Shown one piece after another: positions 1 to 11,770 of a DNA stretch of 64,000 bases. This DNA comes from Poecilobothrus nobilitatus. Its lineage: Eukaryota; Arthropoda; Insecta; Diptera; Dolichopodidae. The first letter of the stretch is position 1; every line of letters starts with the position of its first letter. The stretch is from NCBI GenBank assembly GCA_947095535.1, contig OX352774.1, positions 4,092,001 to 4,156,000 on the forward strand, written 5' to 3'. The position numbers and the translations under genes are program-made. The notes under the pieces were generated by a model. The model was not told the DNA's origin. It did no database searches and worked only from the letters and a program-made list of their open reading frames with translations.

Positions 1-3000
1 AATGATTGTTGTCTCAACAAGAATTTATGAAGATTATTAGATTTGACTTTTAATGTAATTTATTCTATTTATATTTAGTTTGTTATTCTATAATATTCTT
101 TTTAGAAATTTTTTTTTTTTTTAATGGATTATCAAATATTTACACCAAAAATTTATTTGTTTTTAATTTAAATAATTTACTTAAAAATTATTTTTAAATA
201 CATATTTGAAAAAATAAAATTTAAAATTAATTAAGTATTGATTTTCTTCTGTTAAAAAAAAATATTTAAAATAATATTTGCAGAGTTCATCTGTCCAAAT
301 TTTGAATTCCAAAAATTTTCAATGTCGTATTTTTGATCCGCATTGATTGAATAATTTTTATATATTTAAAATATTTAAAAACCGAATTAAAAAAAAATCA
401 TCATATGTATTTTATTATTTCATTTAGTCGGTTTATTTATTTTTTTTTTTTTGTTTTTTTTTTTTTTTTTTTATGGAGAAAGTGAATAAAATCAACTGAT
501 AATTTCAAATAAACAATTTAAAATAATTTTTTTTTTTTTGTTTGAATTTCTTGAACTCATATTAAAAAAAAATAAACATTATAAATTTATTATAATACAT
601 ACTCATTTTCACGAAAAAATGATGTCCTTTCTGATAAATAATCCATAAAGAATCCTTTTGACAAACTGATATTTAATCCAAATATTAAAATTAAAATTAT
701 TTTAAAATCAAATTGCATTTTTCATTTTTAAACAAAAAAAAAAAAAAGGCTTTTTCCATTCAACGAATCACTTTAGAATATCCCATTTAAGTTCATAAAA
801 TAAACAATTTAGTTATAGAATTCATTTAAATACATTTTATACGTATTTTCTTTTATAAAATATTTAAAAAAAAAACTCTTAAAAAACAAAAAAAAACTTC
901 GATTAAAACGCGGCTTTTTTTTTTATTTATTATTTATATTTTTGTTTTTTTTTTTTCCACAAAAATTCAATTTTAAATATTCAAAATTTCGATATTGACC
1001 GTTGAAAGGAAAAGTTTAGACTGTTGTTAATTGAGAGTGAAATTTTTTTTTTTTAAATTTTAGCAAAAGATAAAATAAAAAAAAAAAAACAAGAAAACCA
1101 AACACTGCTAAAAAAAACCCCCCTTTTAAAAAAGTGTTTTAAAGTCTAAAAGTGCCGAATTTAAACAAAAAAAAAAAAAACTAACAAAGAAAAGAAAAAC
1201 GAAACAAAACAAAACTCAAACAAAAAAAAAAAAAAGGAAAAATCTATTCAAAACTCATGTTAAACATACTCAAAAATAAAAAAAAAAAGCTCATCAAATT
1301 AATTCTTAGGCGTTTTTCATCTATTATTTTGTACCTATTAGCTACGGTTTTTTTTTTTTTCATATATCACCTGAACATCTGTTCAAAAAATACATGTGAA
1401 GACAAGCAATCTTTAAAAATCTCTAGCATATACCTTTTGTTTAATTATCATTGTTAATCTTCCGTACATGCTTTCTTCGTTACTTATTTTTTAAATTGAG
1501 CTTTTCATTGTCTTTTTTTTTTTTTGGTTGTATACGCATAATACACTCAAGTTTCAATAGTTATAAAAGTTTTTGTTAATAGCTTAATATTGTAAAATAA
1601 TTTTAGTGAATGAAACAAATTTTTTTTTTTTCTTTTGGTTTTTGTAGTAGTTTTTGTAGTTTTTCAATTTCAATATGGTTTCAATTGAATAACGGTGTTT
1701 TAATATAAAAGGTATTATTATTTTGTTATTTGTTTTGGTATCTTTGTGAAATGCTTCTTATTTTTGGAAAAGAACTTCATTGAGTTGAAGTTTGAACTCA
1801 ATGTTTAAACTAAACTGGATAAAAAGTTTCGTGACTTTTCAAATAAGATTTGAAAAAGGTGTTGCAGTGTAATTCAGAAAAATATACCGTTAATTTTAAC
1901 TAATAGATTGTTAACAAGTAGCGCACGGTTTACTTAAATATTAACGAAATGAAAGAACTCTAAATGGTAGAGGACAATTGGAGGTGCTTTGGTTCAATGT
2001 GAGAGGCATAAGGTATAGAATAACATAGAAAATATGAAGAAGCTACAAAATGAGAACAGCTGACAGAAAACGGACTTAGGGACACTTAGGGAAACTAAGG
2101 TAAGGGGTACATCAACTAAATACTCATAGTTTTCACTTTTCCTAAAGACGTCTAAACACAACAGATATTTTTTTTAATTTAAAAAATTTAAGCTAAGCCC
2201 AAAATAAACGTGACAAAACGTTAAAAAAAACGCAAGAAATTTCATACAAGTTCTTTCGCGAACTGTAAACGAGTAACTAACAAAATGAAAACGTAATGAC
2301 GATAAAATCATATCCTTTTGTTTACAAGTTATGGTCCTAAATTTCTAAATAGTAATTTTCTTGAGCGTCCATTATAACTAAAAAATTACAAAGATTATTG
2401 TTTTGTTTACACATATTATATTTAAAAATAAAAATTACCCCATTCACGGGGTAAAAATTATTCAAAGCGACTGTAAAACAAATATTTTTACGTAAATAAA
2501 ACGTAATGGCATCTTTTTACATAAACTTTTGTGACATTTCTTCCGTATTTATATGACACAAAATTTTTCGTGCTGTTTTTTTTTTTGACATTTTTATCGT
2601 CTATTTTGGCTATTTCCATAATAATGGTAGAGTTTTAACTCGTCTCGTTATGTGCTCATTACGTCTATTTTGGGTTGTACTTTAGAATTAAGTCATTTTT
2701 AGAAAGATGGAAGGAATTTGAATTTTATTTGGTAATTATACATATGAGACGGAAAAATTGAAAAAAACTCACTTTGAAAGCGTTCCGAAAGAATCCTATA
2801 ATAATACAGTTTAACCTTTTCTATAATATGATGAAAAAAAACTATTATTTAATACAATCATATAATTGGGTTCTGATGAAATTTATGTATAAGTATACAT
2901 TGTGTACATACATATATGTATGTTTAAAATGGTTGGATGGAATACAATATTTATGTGAACTTTAATAATACGAATTACAATTCTTTAATTTGGCATTAAA

Positions 3001-4623
3001 ATAATTGAACTTAAGAGTTAAGACATTAAATAATTTTTATTAGACGTACACACATTTTGCATTTTCAAAGTTAAAGTTTCCCCTAGCAAATTTTTATGTA
3101 TAATTTGAAAAAATTTTCTATGGTATTGATCTCATTTGGAAAATTTTTTTTTTTTTTTTTGCAAAATTGTTAAAAAATTTCACCTTGACCACAAAAATTG
3201 CGGTGAATTTATTCAGTAAACATTAAAGGGAGTTTAATTTGGTTTTTAATTTTTTATTGAGAAAAAGAAAACATGTTAACATCGCCGCCATGGTTTTTTA
3301 ATTTTTGTAATTTAAAAAAAGACATAGTATAATTTTTTTTTTTTTTGTTTTAACGGATGGTTAAAATGAGGTGTGCTCCATAATTATCATAGATAATTTA
3401 CATGACAAATAGATGAATGGATAATGAGAAGGTCAAGATCAAAATAATTAAACATTTATTTCTTGTTCTTTCAAATACATTAAAACCGAATGAAAGTTTT
3501 TTTTTTTTATTTCCTGGTAATTATTTAATTAAATAAGTTTAGGTTAACTTTCAGGTTTCATCCAAAAAGATATTTTATTGTATAGTATATAGACTTATAG
3601 ATATTATTATGTTTGCAAGCGCTCAGCTTTAATAAATCCTATTTTACAAAATGAATCGTAAAACTATAAATGAAAATATCTTATAATTGAATAAGGCGCC
3701 AATAATTCATAAAAAAAAAATAAAAAATTAGAAGAATAAAAAAATTTGAACGAAAGATGAAGTATTAGAAAAAAAAAGTATTAAATCGAAATGATATTCA
3801 CAAGAACTTAAATCTAAATCCATTATTGTTTTGTTGCCTTATCAAAATGATACTAAAAATAATTTACTGAATAGGTGCGTTTCTATAGATTTTGATGCTC
3901 CCCCACAAATCTTTTTCTTATTCCTATATTGTTTTTGTTGTTTTTCCATTTTTTTGTTCAATTTGTTTTTTCAATTGGAGAGTCAATCATAATTAATATA
4001 TACATATATATTATATGTATATATAGTCAATAAATTCCTAAGAACTTCTGACAATGACACTGAAATTAGCCAGGCCATTCTTTGAAGATTTAAGAAAATC
4101 AAGAAAAGAAAATAAAAAAAAAGCAAAAAAAAATATTTTAAATCATTTTTATCATCGAGAATTAATAAAAATAATCGAAATTGGTAAATTTATGAGGGGA
4201 ATAATAAAAATATTTTTACTTTTTGTTTTTTTTGTTATTTCTTCAAAATCAGTAGTGGAGAAATTCAAAATTTTAACTAGGAGTTATTTAGATTTTTAAT
4301 GTAAGTTTCATGATGTATATGGATTTATTTAGACCCAAATAAAGTAAAATTAAAGTTTACCTAAGTATATATATATTATATGAAGTTTGGAAATTTCTAA
4401 AGGCAAAAGTCCGTAAGTTTCATCTAAATTTTGAAAAAGAAAATTCTGTAATATATCCATATTCTTCATAGATTAACTAAAGAAAGTAAAGCAAAGTGTT
4501 TCACGGTTTCTATGACACCAAGTATTCCGAAAAAACCTAAAGTTGCGGTCCATATGCATAATAAATCATCTAGTATGTATGCACCGATTAAATAACCGTA
4601 GCCATCAAATTGTATGACTTCAG
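1..4623. other. AT-rich non-coding DNA, no gene recognised
   Basis: The stretch is dominated by poly-T and poly-A runs (for example around 437-472 and 1190-1240) and TA-rich text. The open frames present (for example 1257-1457, 2774-2965 and 4054-4299) are short, lysine/phenylalanine/isoleucine-rich and show no domain or splice structure. I see no repeat with recognisable ends. Confidence 0.6.
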
Positions 4624-4671
4624 CTCTAGAGAGAAAGATAGATTAAAATATCTAGAGAATTCTCTCTGGAG
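4624..4671. repeat. Imperfect inverted repeat
   Basis: A 12-bp arm CTCTAGAGAGAA (4624-4635) pairs with TTCTCTCTGGAG (4660-4671) with one mismatch. A second small hairpin (AGATA/TATCT) lies in the loop. No mobile-element features are visible around it. Confidence 0.5.
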
Positions 4672-4885
4672 ATCGAAGGGTAAAATCAAAATGCCTTCAA
4701 ATTCTTTCTTTGCATTTTTTGTTTTTTTCCATTTTTTATTTTCATGAGGGATTAGATCTTCAATTGCTGTTTTGGTACTTTATTTTGGTAAAGGTACAGA
4801 AATTTTATAGTCATTAGTCATTATTCAAAAAAATTATATTTTGTTTTAGCAATCCTGGCTTTTAGGAATATTTTTTTATCTTTTT

Positions 4886-4933
4886 CCCTACTTCCAGTTA
4901 CCTATTTCCTATTATAGGTAACTGGAAGTAGGG
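4886..4933. repeat. Perfect 20-bp hairpin
   Basis: Arms of 20 bp at 4886-4905 and 4914-4933 are exact reverse complements around an 8-base loop. The arm core is CTTCCAGTTACCTA. Related half-copies (AGTTACCTATT, AATTACCTATT) follow directly to about 4977, so the hairpin is part of a small cluster of a repeated 'AGTTACCTATT' word. It may be the remnant of a MITE or a fold-back repeat; no ends or target duplication were identified. Confidence 0.8.
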
Positions 4934-6017
4934 AGTTGGTCCAGTTACCTATTTAAAAGACTCCAATTACCTATTATAAAATTTTATTTTTCTCAGACAA
5001 TCTTTTCTTCGGTTTATTTATGTGATCCTATTGTAATAGTTCTTTTTAACTTAATTGGAAAGATTATTTTTTTCTATGAAATGAAACCATTATCCTATAA
5101 AAGACAATTTTAAACTTTTTTTTATCAATAGCATTTCCTATGAAAACAAAACAAAAAATTGAAATAAAAATTTTGAATTTTCAATAAACGTGGATATCTT
5201 AATATATAATTTTGTGTTTTTATTTCGAGAATCTTAAAAGTGCTTACAATCTAGAATAAATGTATCAGAACCATTTTTTTTTTTTATTTTATTTTAATTT
5301 TGTTTTCATATGATTTAAAAAGGCCCAAATAAAAAAAACACGCACAACATAAATTGAAAAATACTCAAAATTCTCATAATTCTTTTGATTTTTATTTTTT
5401 ATTTTTTTTTTTACACTTGAGATTTTAAAATCAAACTGTAGCACTTGTACAGTTCATTTTAATATTTTTTTAAAAATGGGTTTCTGGTATTTTTCTATAT
5501 AGAATTGAATTTTCTGTTGGTTAACCACGCGTGGCATTCCGCTGCATCATCATTATTTGTTTTTGATTGCAGTTAAGTGCTTTATAGAAACATTGGTTGA
5601 TGATTATTTTTCTTTTTTCTTATTTACGTCTTTTGAATATCTTCTTTTTTTTTTTTGAAGTTTATTTAAAATTGAAATTTAAGTGGTGTAGTGTACCAAT
5701 CAAAAATCAACATAAACTGCAAATTATTGTATAAAAATTTGAAAAGATTTTTAAAAAAAGTTAAACTTTAATAGTAAGTACATACAATATACTAATTCTT
5801 TATTTAATATTATATATATATAATGATATGTTTACATTAATTGAATAGAGTAATGATTTTTTTTTATATTCAATCAAACTTGAAAATTATGATCCTTTTA
5901 TAAATACATAAATAGTTTCAGAAGTAAAATTAAAATTTAAAATTTATTTAATGTAATTAATTTATAGCTATATGATAAATTTGAATTATTTGCAGAGATC
6001 CAATGAGCAGAGCTGGT
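4934..6017. other. AT-rich non-coding DNA, nothing recognised
   Basis: No open frame with a domain, no repeat ends and no RNA gene seen. The content is poly-T/poly-A tracts and TA microsatellite text (for example around 5810-5822). Confidence 0.55.
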
Positions 6018-6524
6018 GATTTTCAAGTACCATTATCAGTCAAGTGTCAGTACTGATAACTGGAAAAAATATTAAATAAAATTTAAATAACTGTTACTGA
6101 TATTTGAAAAAATACAAATACCAGTAATAATACTGGTACTGGAAGCTACCAGTACTTACCATCACTACCAGTACCATAACCAGTACTGTCAGCACCTTAC
6201 CAGGACTGTCAGCACCTATCAGTATCGACCAGTACTTACCAGTTGTAAGTAATTGTTTTTTAATATTGTATTTTCAATGATTTTTGATTATTTGCTTATT
6301 ATAAAAATTTAACAAAAAGTTCAAATATTTAAAATATAATAGTTCGTAATTAATGCTTATTAAATTTTCCCTTAATAACAAAATATTAATACTGGTAAAG
6401 TACTGCAAATTATTGGTAAAATACTGGTAGAGTACCAGTATCGTACTGAATATTTTTTATTTTACTGAATTTTACTGAATATTTTTTCCAGTATTCTACT
6501 GGTACTGGTTTATTTACTGAAGTA
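6018..6524. mobile_element. CAGTA-rich inverted-repeat element, probably a non-autonomous DNA element
   Basis: The left half (about 6018-6245) is full of CCAGTA/CAGTAC words and the right half (about 6385-6524) carries the same words in inverse orientation. The best anchor is a 15-bp exact inverted match, ACTGGAAAAAATATT at 6059-6073 and its reverse complement at 6478-6492. The flanks of these anchors also pair loosely, giving an inverted-repeat element of about 0.5 kb with a short AT-rich centre. No coding capacity and no clear target-site duplication were seen. The superfamily cannot be assigned from one copy. Confidence 0.5.
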
Positions 6525-9500
6525 ACAAAATTCTCCTTGTTTGATTTAAAATTTACATAAACGTTTGATTAATATTTTATTAAATATATAATTATACCTA
6601 TATTAAATTCGTTTTACTTTATCAATAAATTTCCTAAAATATCTAAAGATCTCAAAACAAATTTCAAATAAAATTAAATCATCATAACCTTCAAATCATT
6701 TAAATTTTTGGTTTTTGTAATTTGATTTTTTTGCTTAGTTCATTTTTTAAATTCCTTCAATTCCTTTCTCATCATCATCAATACAAAAATGTTCAATTTT
6801 TCCCTTTTTTTTTTTTATTTTCTTCTATATTTCCAATAATCATAAATAATAAAGTCTTCTCTTTGTTTTTACCTGACAATATTAACCTACCTGTTAAATG
6901 CACAACTAATCGTCTTATCATTTCCTAGATCTTAACAGTATGTATGTTCTATACCTGTGTCGTGTTCAACTTTTTGAATTTCTTCTTTTGTTTTGTTTTG
7001 TCATAATTTTATTTTACATTTTCCGTCTCGTGCAGACTGAAAAGTCAAAACAAAAAATAAAAAATTGCTTTTAAACAAACAAAACAATAACCAAGTTACA
7101 GAAGAGTGAAAAAAAAAAAACGATATAAGCTAAAACCAAAATAAATAAAAAATATCAAAAAAGCGGTATTCATACGAACAAAACACAACTTTATTAAACA
7201 ATAACATATAATCAAACATGTATGATTATTAAAATTTGAGAGAATAATTTTCGTGTTTGATTGTTTGTAATATTAATTAAACAATAATACAATACATGAA
7301 GCATAAGCAAAGCATATTTGATTTGATATTGTATTCATACAATATCGTATTAATTTATATTATTAATAAAATACGTTATGAAATATTACGATATGAAAAT
7401 TATTCGGTCAAAGACCACAGTATAGCACAGTTTTAAAGTTATGTTAAAGTTTTTTAAGTCTTTCGGCAGCTTTAGAACGAGTAAGACGTGTGTGTTAATT
7501 TTATTAAATTCGTCTGTTCGAGTAACGCGGTTTTTTTTTTTTTTTTTTTCAAATATTAATTAATTTATTAATATAACAAAATATTTTTTTTTTTTTTTTT
7601 AATATTAAAAAAAAAAATATTTTTATTATTTTACATAAACAAAAATTTAAAAATAATATTTTTCGTTTACAAAATAATAATAATGAAAGTTTTGTTTTTA
7701 AGTGTTTATCTTTAACGATTGCTTTATTTGTAGAAATAAAAATAGAAAAAAAATAATAATAACAATAATTAAAAAAAAAAATTCTTTTAATAAAGTTTTG
7801 TATTTTGTGAATAATTACGCGGAAATATTTTTAATTGTTGATAGATTTTGTTTCGAAGGAATTTTTATTACACAATATAAGTTCTATGTGGCATTAAAAT
7901 TTAATAAAATTTAAATAATTTTAAAGTGAATAGTTTTGAAGGGCATCCATAGAAATAAATATTTTAATTAACAAAATTAATTGATAAATACCTGCCTATA
8001 ACTAAAGTTTTTTTTTTTTTTATTTTATTTAAATCAAAGTAAAGGCAATCTAAATAGAGTTTTGTAGACTGCTTCACTTTAAAATTTACAAAAGTGAAAA
8101 AATTTTGTATTTATTTATTCATTCATTGAAAAGTCGACTTTAATTATTTTTTTTGTGCGAATTTAAAATCATAAACTTTTCAGTTAATTAAATTTTTAAG
8201 AGCTGCAAATGAATAACTAAATAAATAAATATTTTTTTGTATTTTTTTTTTGCACTTAACTTCAACAAAATTAAAAATAAATATTTATTAGAAAGAAAAG
8301 TTTTTAATTTGTAGAGAAATTTATTTTTTAACTGTTTTTATAATGAATTTCTAATTTGGATATGGAAATAACAAAACATATTTTTATTAACAATTATAAA
8401 AGGTAAAAATACAAATAACTAGATCATAAAACAAATGTGTTTATTAAAATTTATTTTTCAATTAATTTTTTTATTTGTTTTTTTTTTTTTTTGTAGGTAA
8501 TATGTACGCAGGTATATGTACTTGTATGCATGCATATTTGTTAATATTCTAATTTTTATATATGCATATATATTTGTTATGCATATTTATATTTGTTTAA
8601 TAATTTGATCTTTATTTAGATGATCTTTAATAAAAACTGAGGGTAGCTACTAAGTAAATAAAAAATATTAAAAATTTAAATCGAAATTAAATTAAATGAT
8701 ATTTTATATAATATAGAAGTTGATAATTTCATGACCCATAACAATTTAAAGTAAGCAGCACTGACTTGACTTATTAACTTAGTTAATTAAATTTAAGATT
8801 TTAAAGTCATAAAAATCATTAAATATTTACATAATGAATCAGATTTGTTTGATAATTAATGTTTTACATAAGGTATATACTTGTAAATAAAATGCTTTTA
8901 GGTATATAACTATATATACAAAAATAATGTACATGTATAATTATTGTATATAATGCTTCAATGAATTGTTTATTGAATGTACCTTGTATTGATTTTTTTT
9001 TATTGTTTTACGTGGTCAGGGTAAAGGGATTGTTGAATGGTATTATTGAGAATTGAAGGAAAACTAATTTTTAATGAATTTGTTATTTAGTTTAAAACCT
9101 TATCAGTGTAAACCACTAACCACTTCATAATTGTTTTTGATCAAAAAACAAAAAAAAAACATTAGTTTGAATAAAGAATTATCAAAACATGTTAAGCTTT
9201 TATCAATATAAATTGAGATTTAATATTATTTCATAATTTAATTTTATGACATTTAATTTTTCTGGGAATATTCGAAAGAATACCCCCTTAGTAGTGCAAG
9301 ATTCTTACTGGCTAAACTCATCTTCCCCTTTAGCCAATATAATGTGCGTTTACTGTACGCAGTATATTGGCACGAGGAGTAAGGATAGGGTGGGATATAG
9401 GACAGGTTTTTGATCACTTTAAATTGGAGAGAGCGACTGTAAGGGAAGAATTAGTTCGCTCAATGTTATTACTATTTTACACAGTAGGTAATAAAATAAC

Positions 9501-9681
9501 CAAAGGCAGGTTTCCTATATAGGTCCCATTATTATTAATTAAAAAGGATATACGAAAAAATCATTACAGGAAGTCCCGTTAATGTGTTGGGAGTTAAAAT
9601 AACAAAAAAATTGTATAGTAGGGAAGCGTTATACTTAGTTCTTCCCAAATTAAGAAGGTACATATATAACATAGATTACAA
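6525..9681. other. AT-rich non-coding DNA
   Basis: Mostly homopolymers and TA-rich sequence. Two segments have a more mixed composition: 7440-7530, which has a weak core-promoter-like arrangement, and 9280-9680, which is GC-richer, has no recognisable coding frame and may be an old repeat. A hairpin lies in the latter: GCCAATATA at 9333-9341 with its reverse complement at 9363-9371. No gene is supported. Confidence 0.5.
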
Positions 9682-10788
9682 CCTTTTTTACTTTAATAAG
9701 AAGGATTTCTAATTTATTTGATTACTTTTAAGTAATATTTAGCAAGTATTTACTTTTTGAATGCAAGTATTTCCTTTTCAAATGTAAGTTTTCCTTTTTA
9801 ATAGCAAATATTTCTTTCTCAAATGCAAGTTCTTGTATTTACGTAATTTGTTTTAAGTAATTAATTATTCGCCAAAGATCTTTCAAACAGACTGCAAAAG
9901 TATGTTTTTTTTTTTGAGATTTTAGGTTTTTTTTTATGTTAAAGAATGTAATAAAAGTATAAGCATTACATATTTTTTTTAGATGAACGAAATGATATTG
10001 TAATGAATTTACATAGTTAATTATCTTTTAAGGTGATGACCCAATGCTCGCGTCGCTTCTAGCGTTGCTTCTAGCGCCGCTTCTAGTGTAGCGTTCTAAA
10101 TAAAATAAAGACCAAATGCTAGCGTCGCTTTATGACCAACAATCAATATAAAATAAAAAAAATAAAAAAAAAACCAAACAACTTTATTGTCAACGCGAGT
10201 AAAAGCAGAAAGTTGCTCTACTCTAGCGTCGCTTTTCTATTTGGTCAAGGTCCATTTAAATCAATGTATTCTACTTAAATGTCAAAGCGATGCTAGTAGC
10301 GACGCGAGCATTGGGTCATCACCTTTAAGGTTACAAAAAAAACTTCAATTTATTCATTTTCTAAATTCTTGTAAGATATAATGATTGATTTTGTTAATTG
10401 TTTATTTTTAATAACTTTACAGCTCAACAAATCCTATATTAAAGATGCAAAAGTGGAAGTGTTTATACTTTTGTCACATTCTATATAATCATAAAATATT
10501 AACTTTAAAAAAAAGCCAGTTTTAACAAAACATTTCTATAATATAAGATCCTAGAAAAGTTTCTTACTTAAAAACAATTAATTTTCAACAAATTTGATTA
10601 AACTTATCTGAAATTATCATTAGTTTTTGAATATCATTTCAAAACTTGCATTTGAGAAGGAAATACTTGTTTTCAAAAAGGAAAACTTATATTTGAAAAG
10701 GAAATAATTGTTATTAAAAAGGAAAATTTGTATTTGAAAAAAAAAATTCTTGCAATTGAAGTATAAATCCTTCTTATTAAAATAAAGC
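9682..10788. mobile_element. TIR element built of about 21-bp sub-repeats, interrupted by a MITE
   Basis: The two ends (about 9682-9835 and 10647-10788) are long imperfect inverted repeats. Each arm contains several copies of a roughly 21-bp unit of the form TGCAAGTATTTCCTTTTCAAA. The outer ends share ACTTTAATAAGAAGG on the left with a close match in inverse orientation on the right. The interior carries a separate inserted element (10031-10324); without it this element would be about 0.8 kb. A second, shorter family member is at 15480-15868. There is no coding capacity. The right end abuts the non-LTR fragment, so insertion into or beside that fragment is likely. The superfamily is unknown. 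Confidence 0.65.
10031..10324. mobile_element. 294-bp MITE, PIF/Harbinger-like, with TTA target duplication
   Basis: Terminal inverted repeats of 27 bp at 10031-10057 and 10298-10324 are perfect; they begin AGGTGATGACCCAATGC and contain GC-rich TCGCGTCGCT. The element is flanked on both sides by TTA (10028-10030 and 10325-10327), which fits the 3-bp TWA duplication of PIF/Harbinger transposons. Internally the words TCTAGCG and GCGTCGCTT recur, extending the inverted symmetry. It encodes nothing. Its GC-rich ends contrast sharply with the host DNA. It is nested inside the 9682-10788 element and is therefore younger than it. Superfamily assignment rests on TSD length and sequence only. Confidence 0.8.
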
Positions 10789-11770
10789 CGCTCTTGCTAA
10801 ATTTAGTCGATTCGCTAAGTCTTCGATGTTGTTTGTATTTATTCTCATAACTTTTGTTTTGCTCATATTTATTTCAAGCCCTGCTTCTGTTGCACAGTCT
10901 TTCATTCTTATGATTTTGATGAGTGTGTGCAAATAGTCTAGATCTTCCAACTTGTTTGTAAGTTGCGAGTTGATACCTCTAGGGATGTTGTTGGTTTTCC
11001 GCATGACTTCATCTAAAACTATGTTGAACTGTATTGGAGATAGTGGACATCCTTGCTCGACACCATTTTTCAGGGTTATTGATAGGCTCAAGTTGTTTTT
11101 ATAAATTATTTGTGTGGTGCAATTATCGTATAATTAAGTTGTTTATAATGTTTATTATTTTTCCCGGAATTCCATTTATGTCAAGTGCTTTTCAAATTGC
11201 GTCTATGTTTAGGGTATCAAAAGCTCTGGTGAAATCTACAAATGCCATCTATAGTGTGGAATTGAATTCGATTGATTGTTCCACTATTACTCTTAGGATC
11301 GCTCTTTTCTGAAACCGACTTGTTCCTATCTTAGATTCTTTTCAATATGCTCGTATATTTTCTGATGTATTATTAAAGCTGTAATTTTATTGATAGTGTT
11401 TAGTAATGTAATGCTCCTGCAGTTCCTACATAGATTCCGCATTCCTTTTTTTTGGTATTTTGAAGATTAAGCCTTTCTTCCAACTTGGATGAATTCTTTC
11501 TTCTACCTTATTTATTTTCAGCTTTTTTATGGCTTCACAAATTTTTCTCATTGAGGGAGGATTCATATTGATAAGTCTGTCTTGATTGACTCTGTTTGTA
11601 TTGTTGCCCATTCGCTATTTTGTTGTTCTACGTGTGGTTCATTAGCTTCTTCGAAGTGTTGTTTCCACCTATGTAATTGTCTTGAAGTGGATTGTAGGAT
11701 TTTCTCTTCTTTGTTTTAGATTGGCTGATCCGTTTTGGGACACCCTGGTTCGTCAGGATTCTGATGACGG
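10786..11770 (-). pseudogene. Non-LTR (LINE) retrotransposon reverse transcriptase fragment, decayed
   Basis: Read on the minus strand from about 11770 to 10786, successive frames give pieces of a LINE reverse transcriptase in the right order. First comes a segment before the RT core (RKICEAIKKLKINK, WKKGLIFKIPKK). Next is ITLLNTINKI, then VDFTRAFDTLN (motif A with its catalytic Asp, near 11205-11245). Then comes GVEQGCPLSPIQFNIVLDEV (motif B, near 11000-11065) and finally the post-catalytic GLEINMSKTKVMRIN. Between 'LEDLDY' and the last block the expected (Y/F)ADD catalytic motif and following residues are missing, as if by internal deletion. There are several frameshifts and stops. Endonuclease and 3' end are absent. 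The piece is clearly non-functional; the exact LINE clade is not certain. Confidence 0.88.

Noticed and set aside
4054..4299. 81-codon plus-strand frame
   Set aside because: Lysine-rich middle and hydrophobic end come from A and T runs. No homology recognised and no supporting context.
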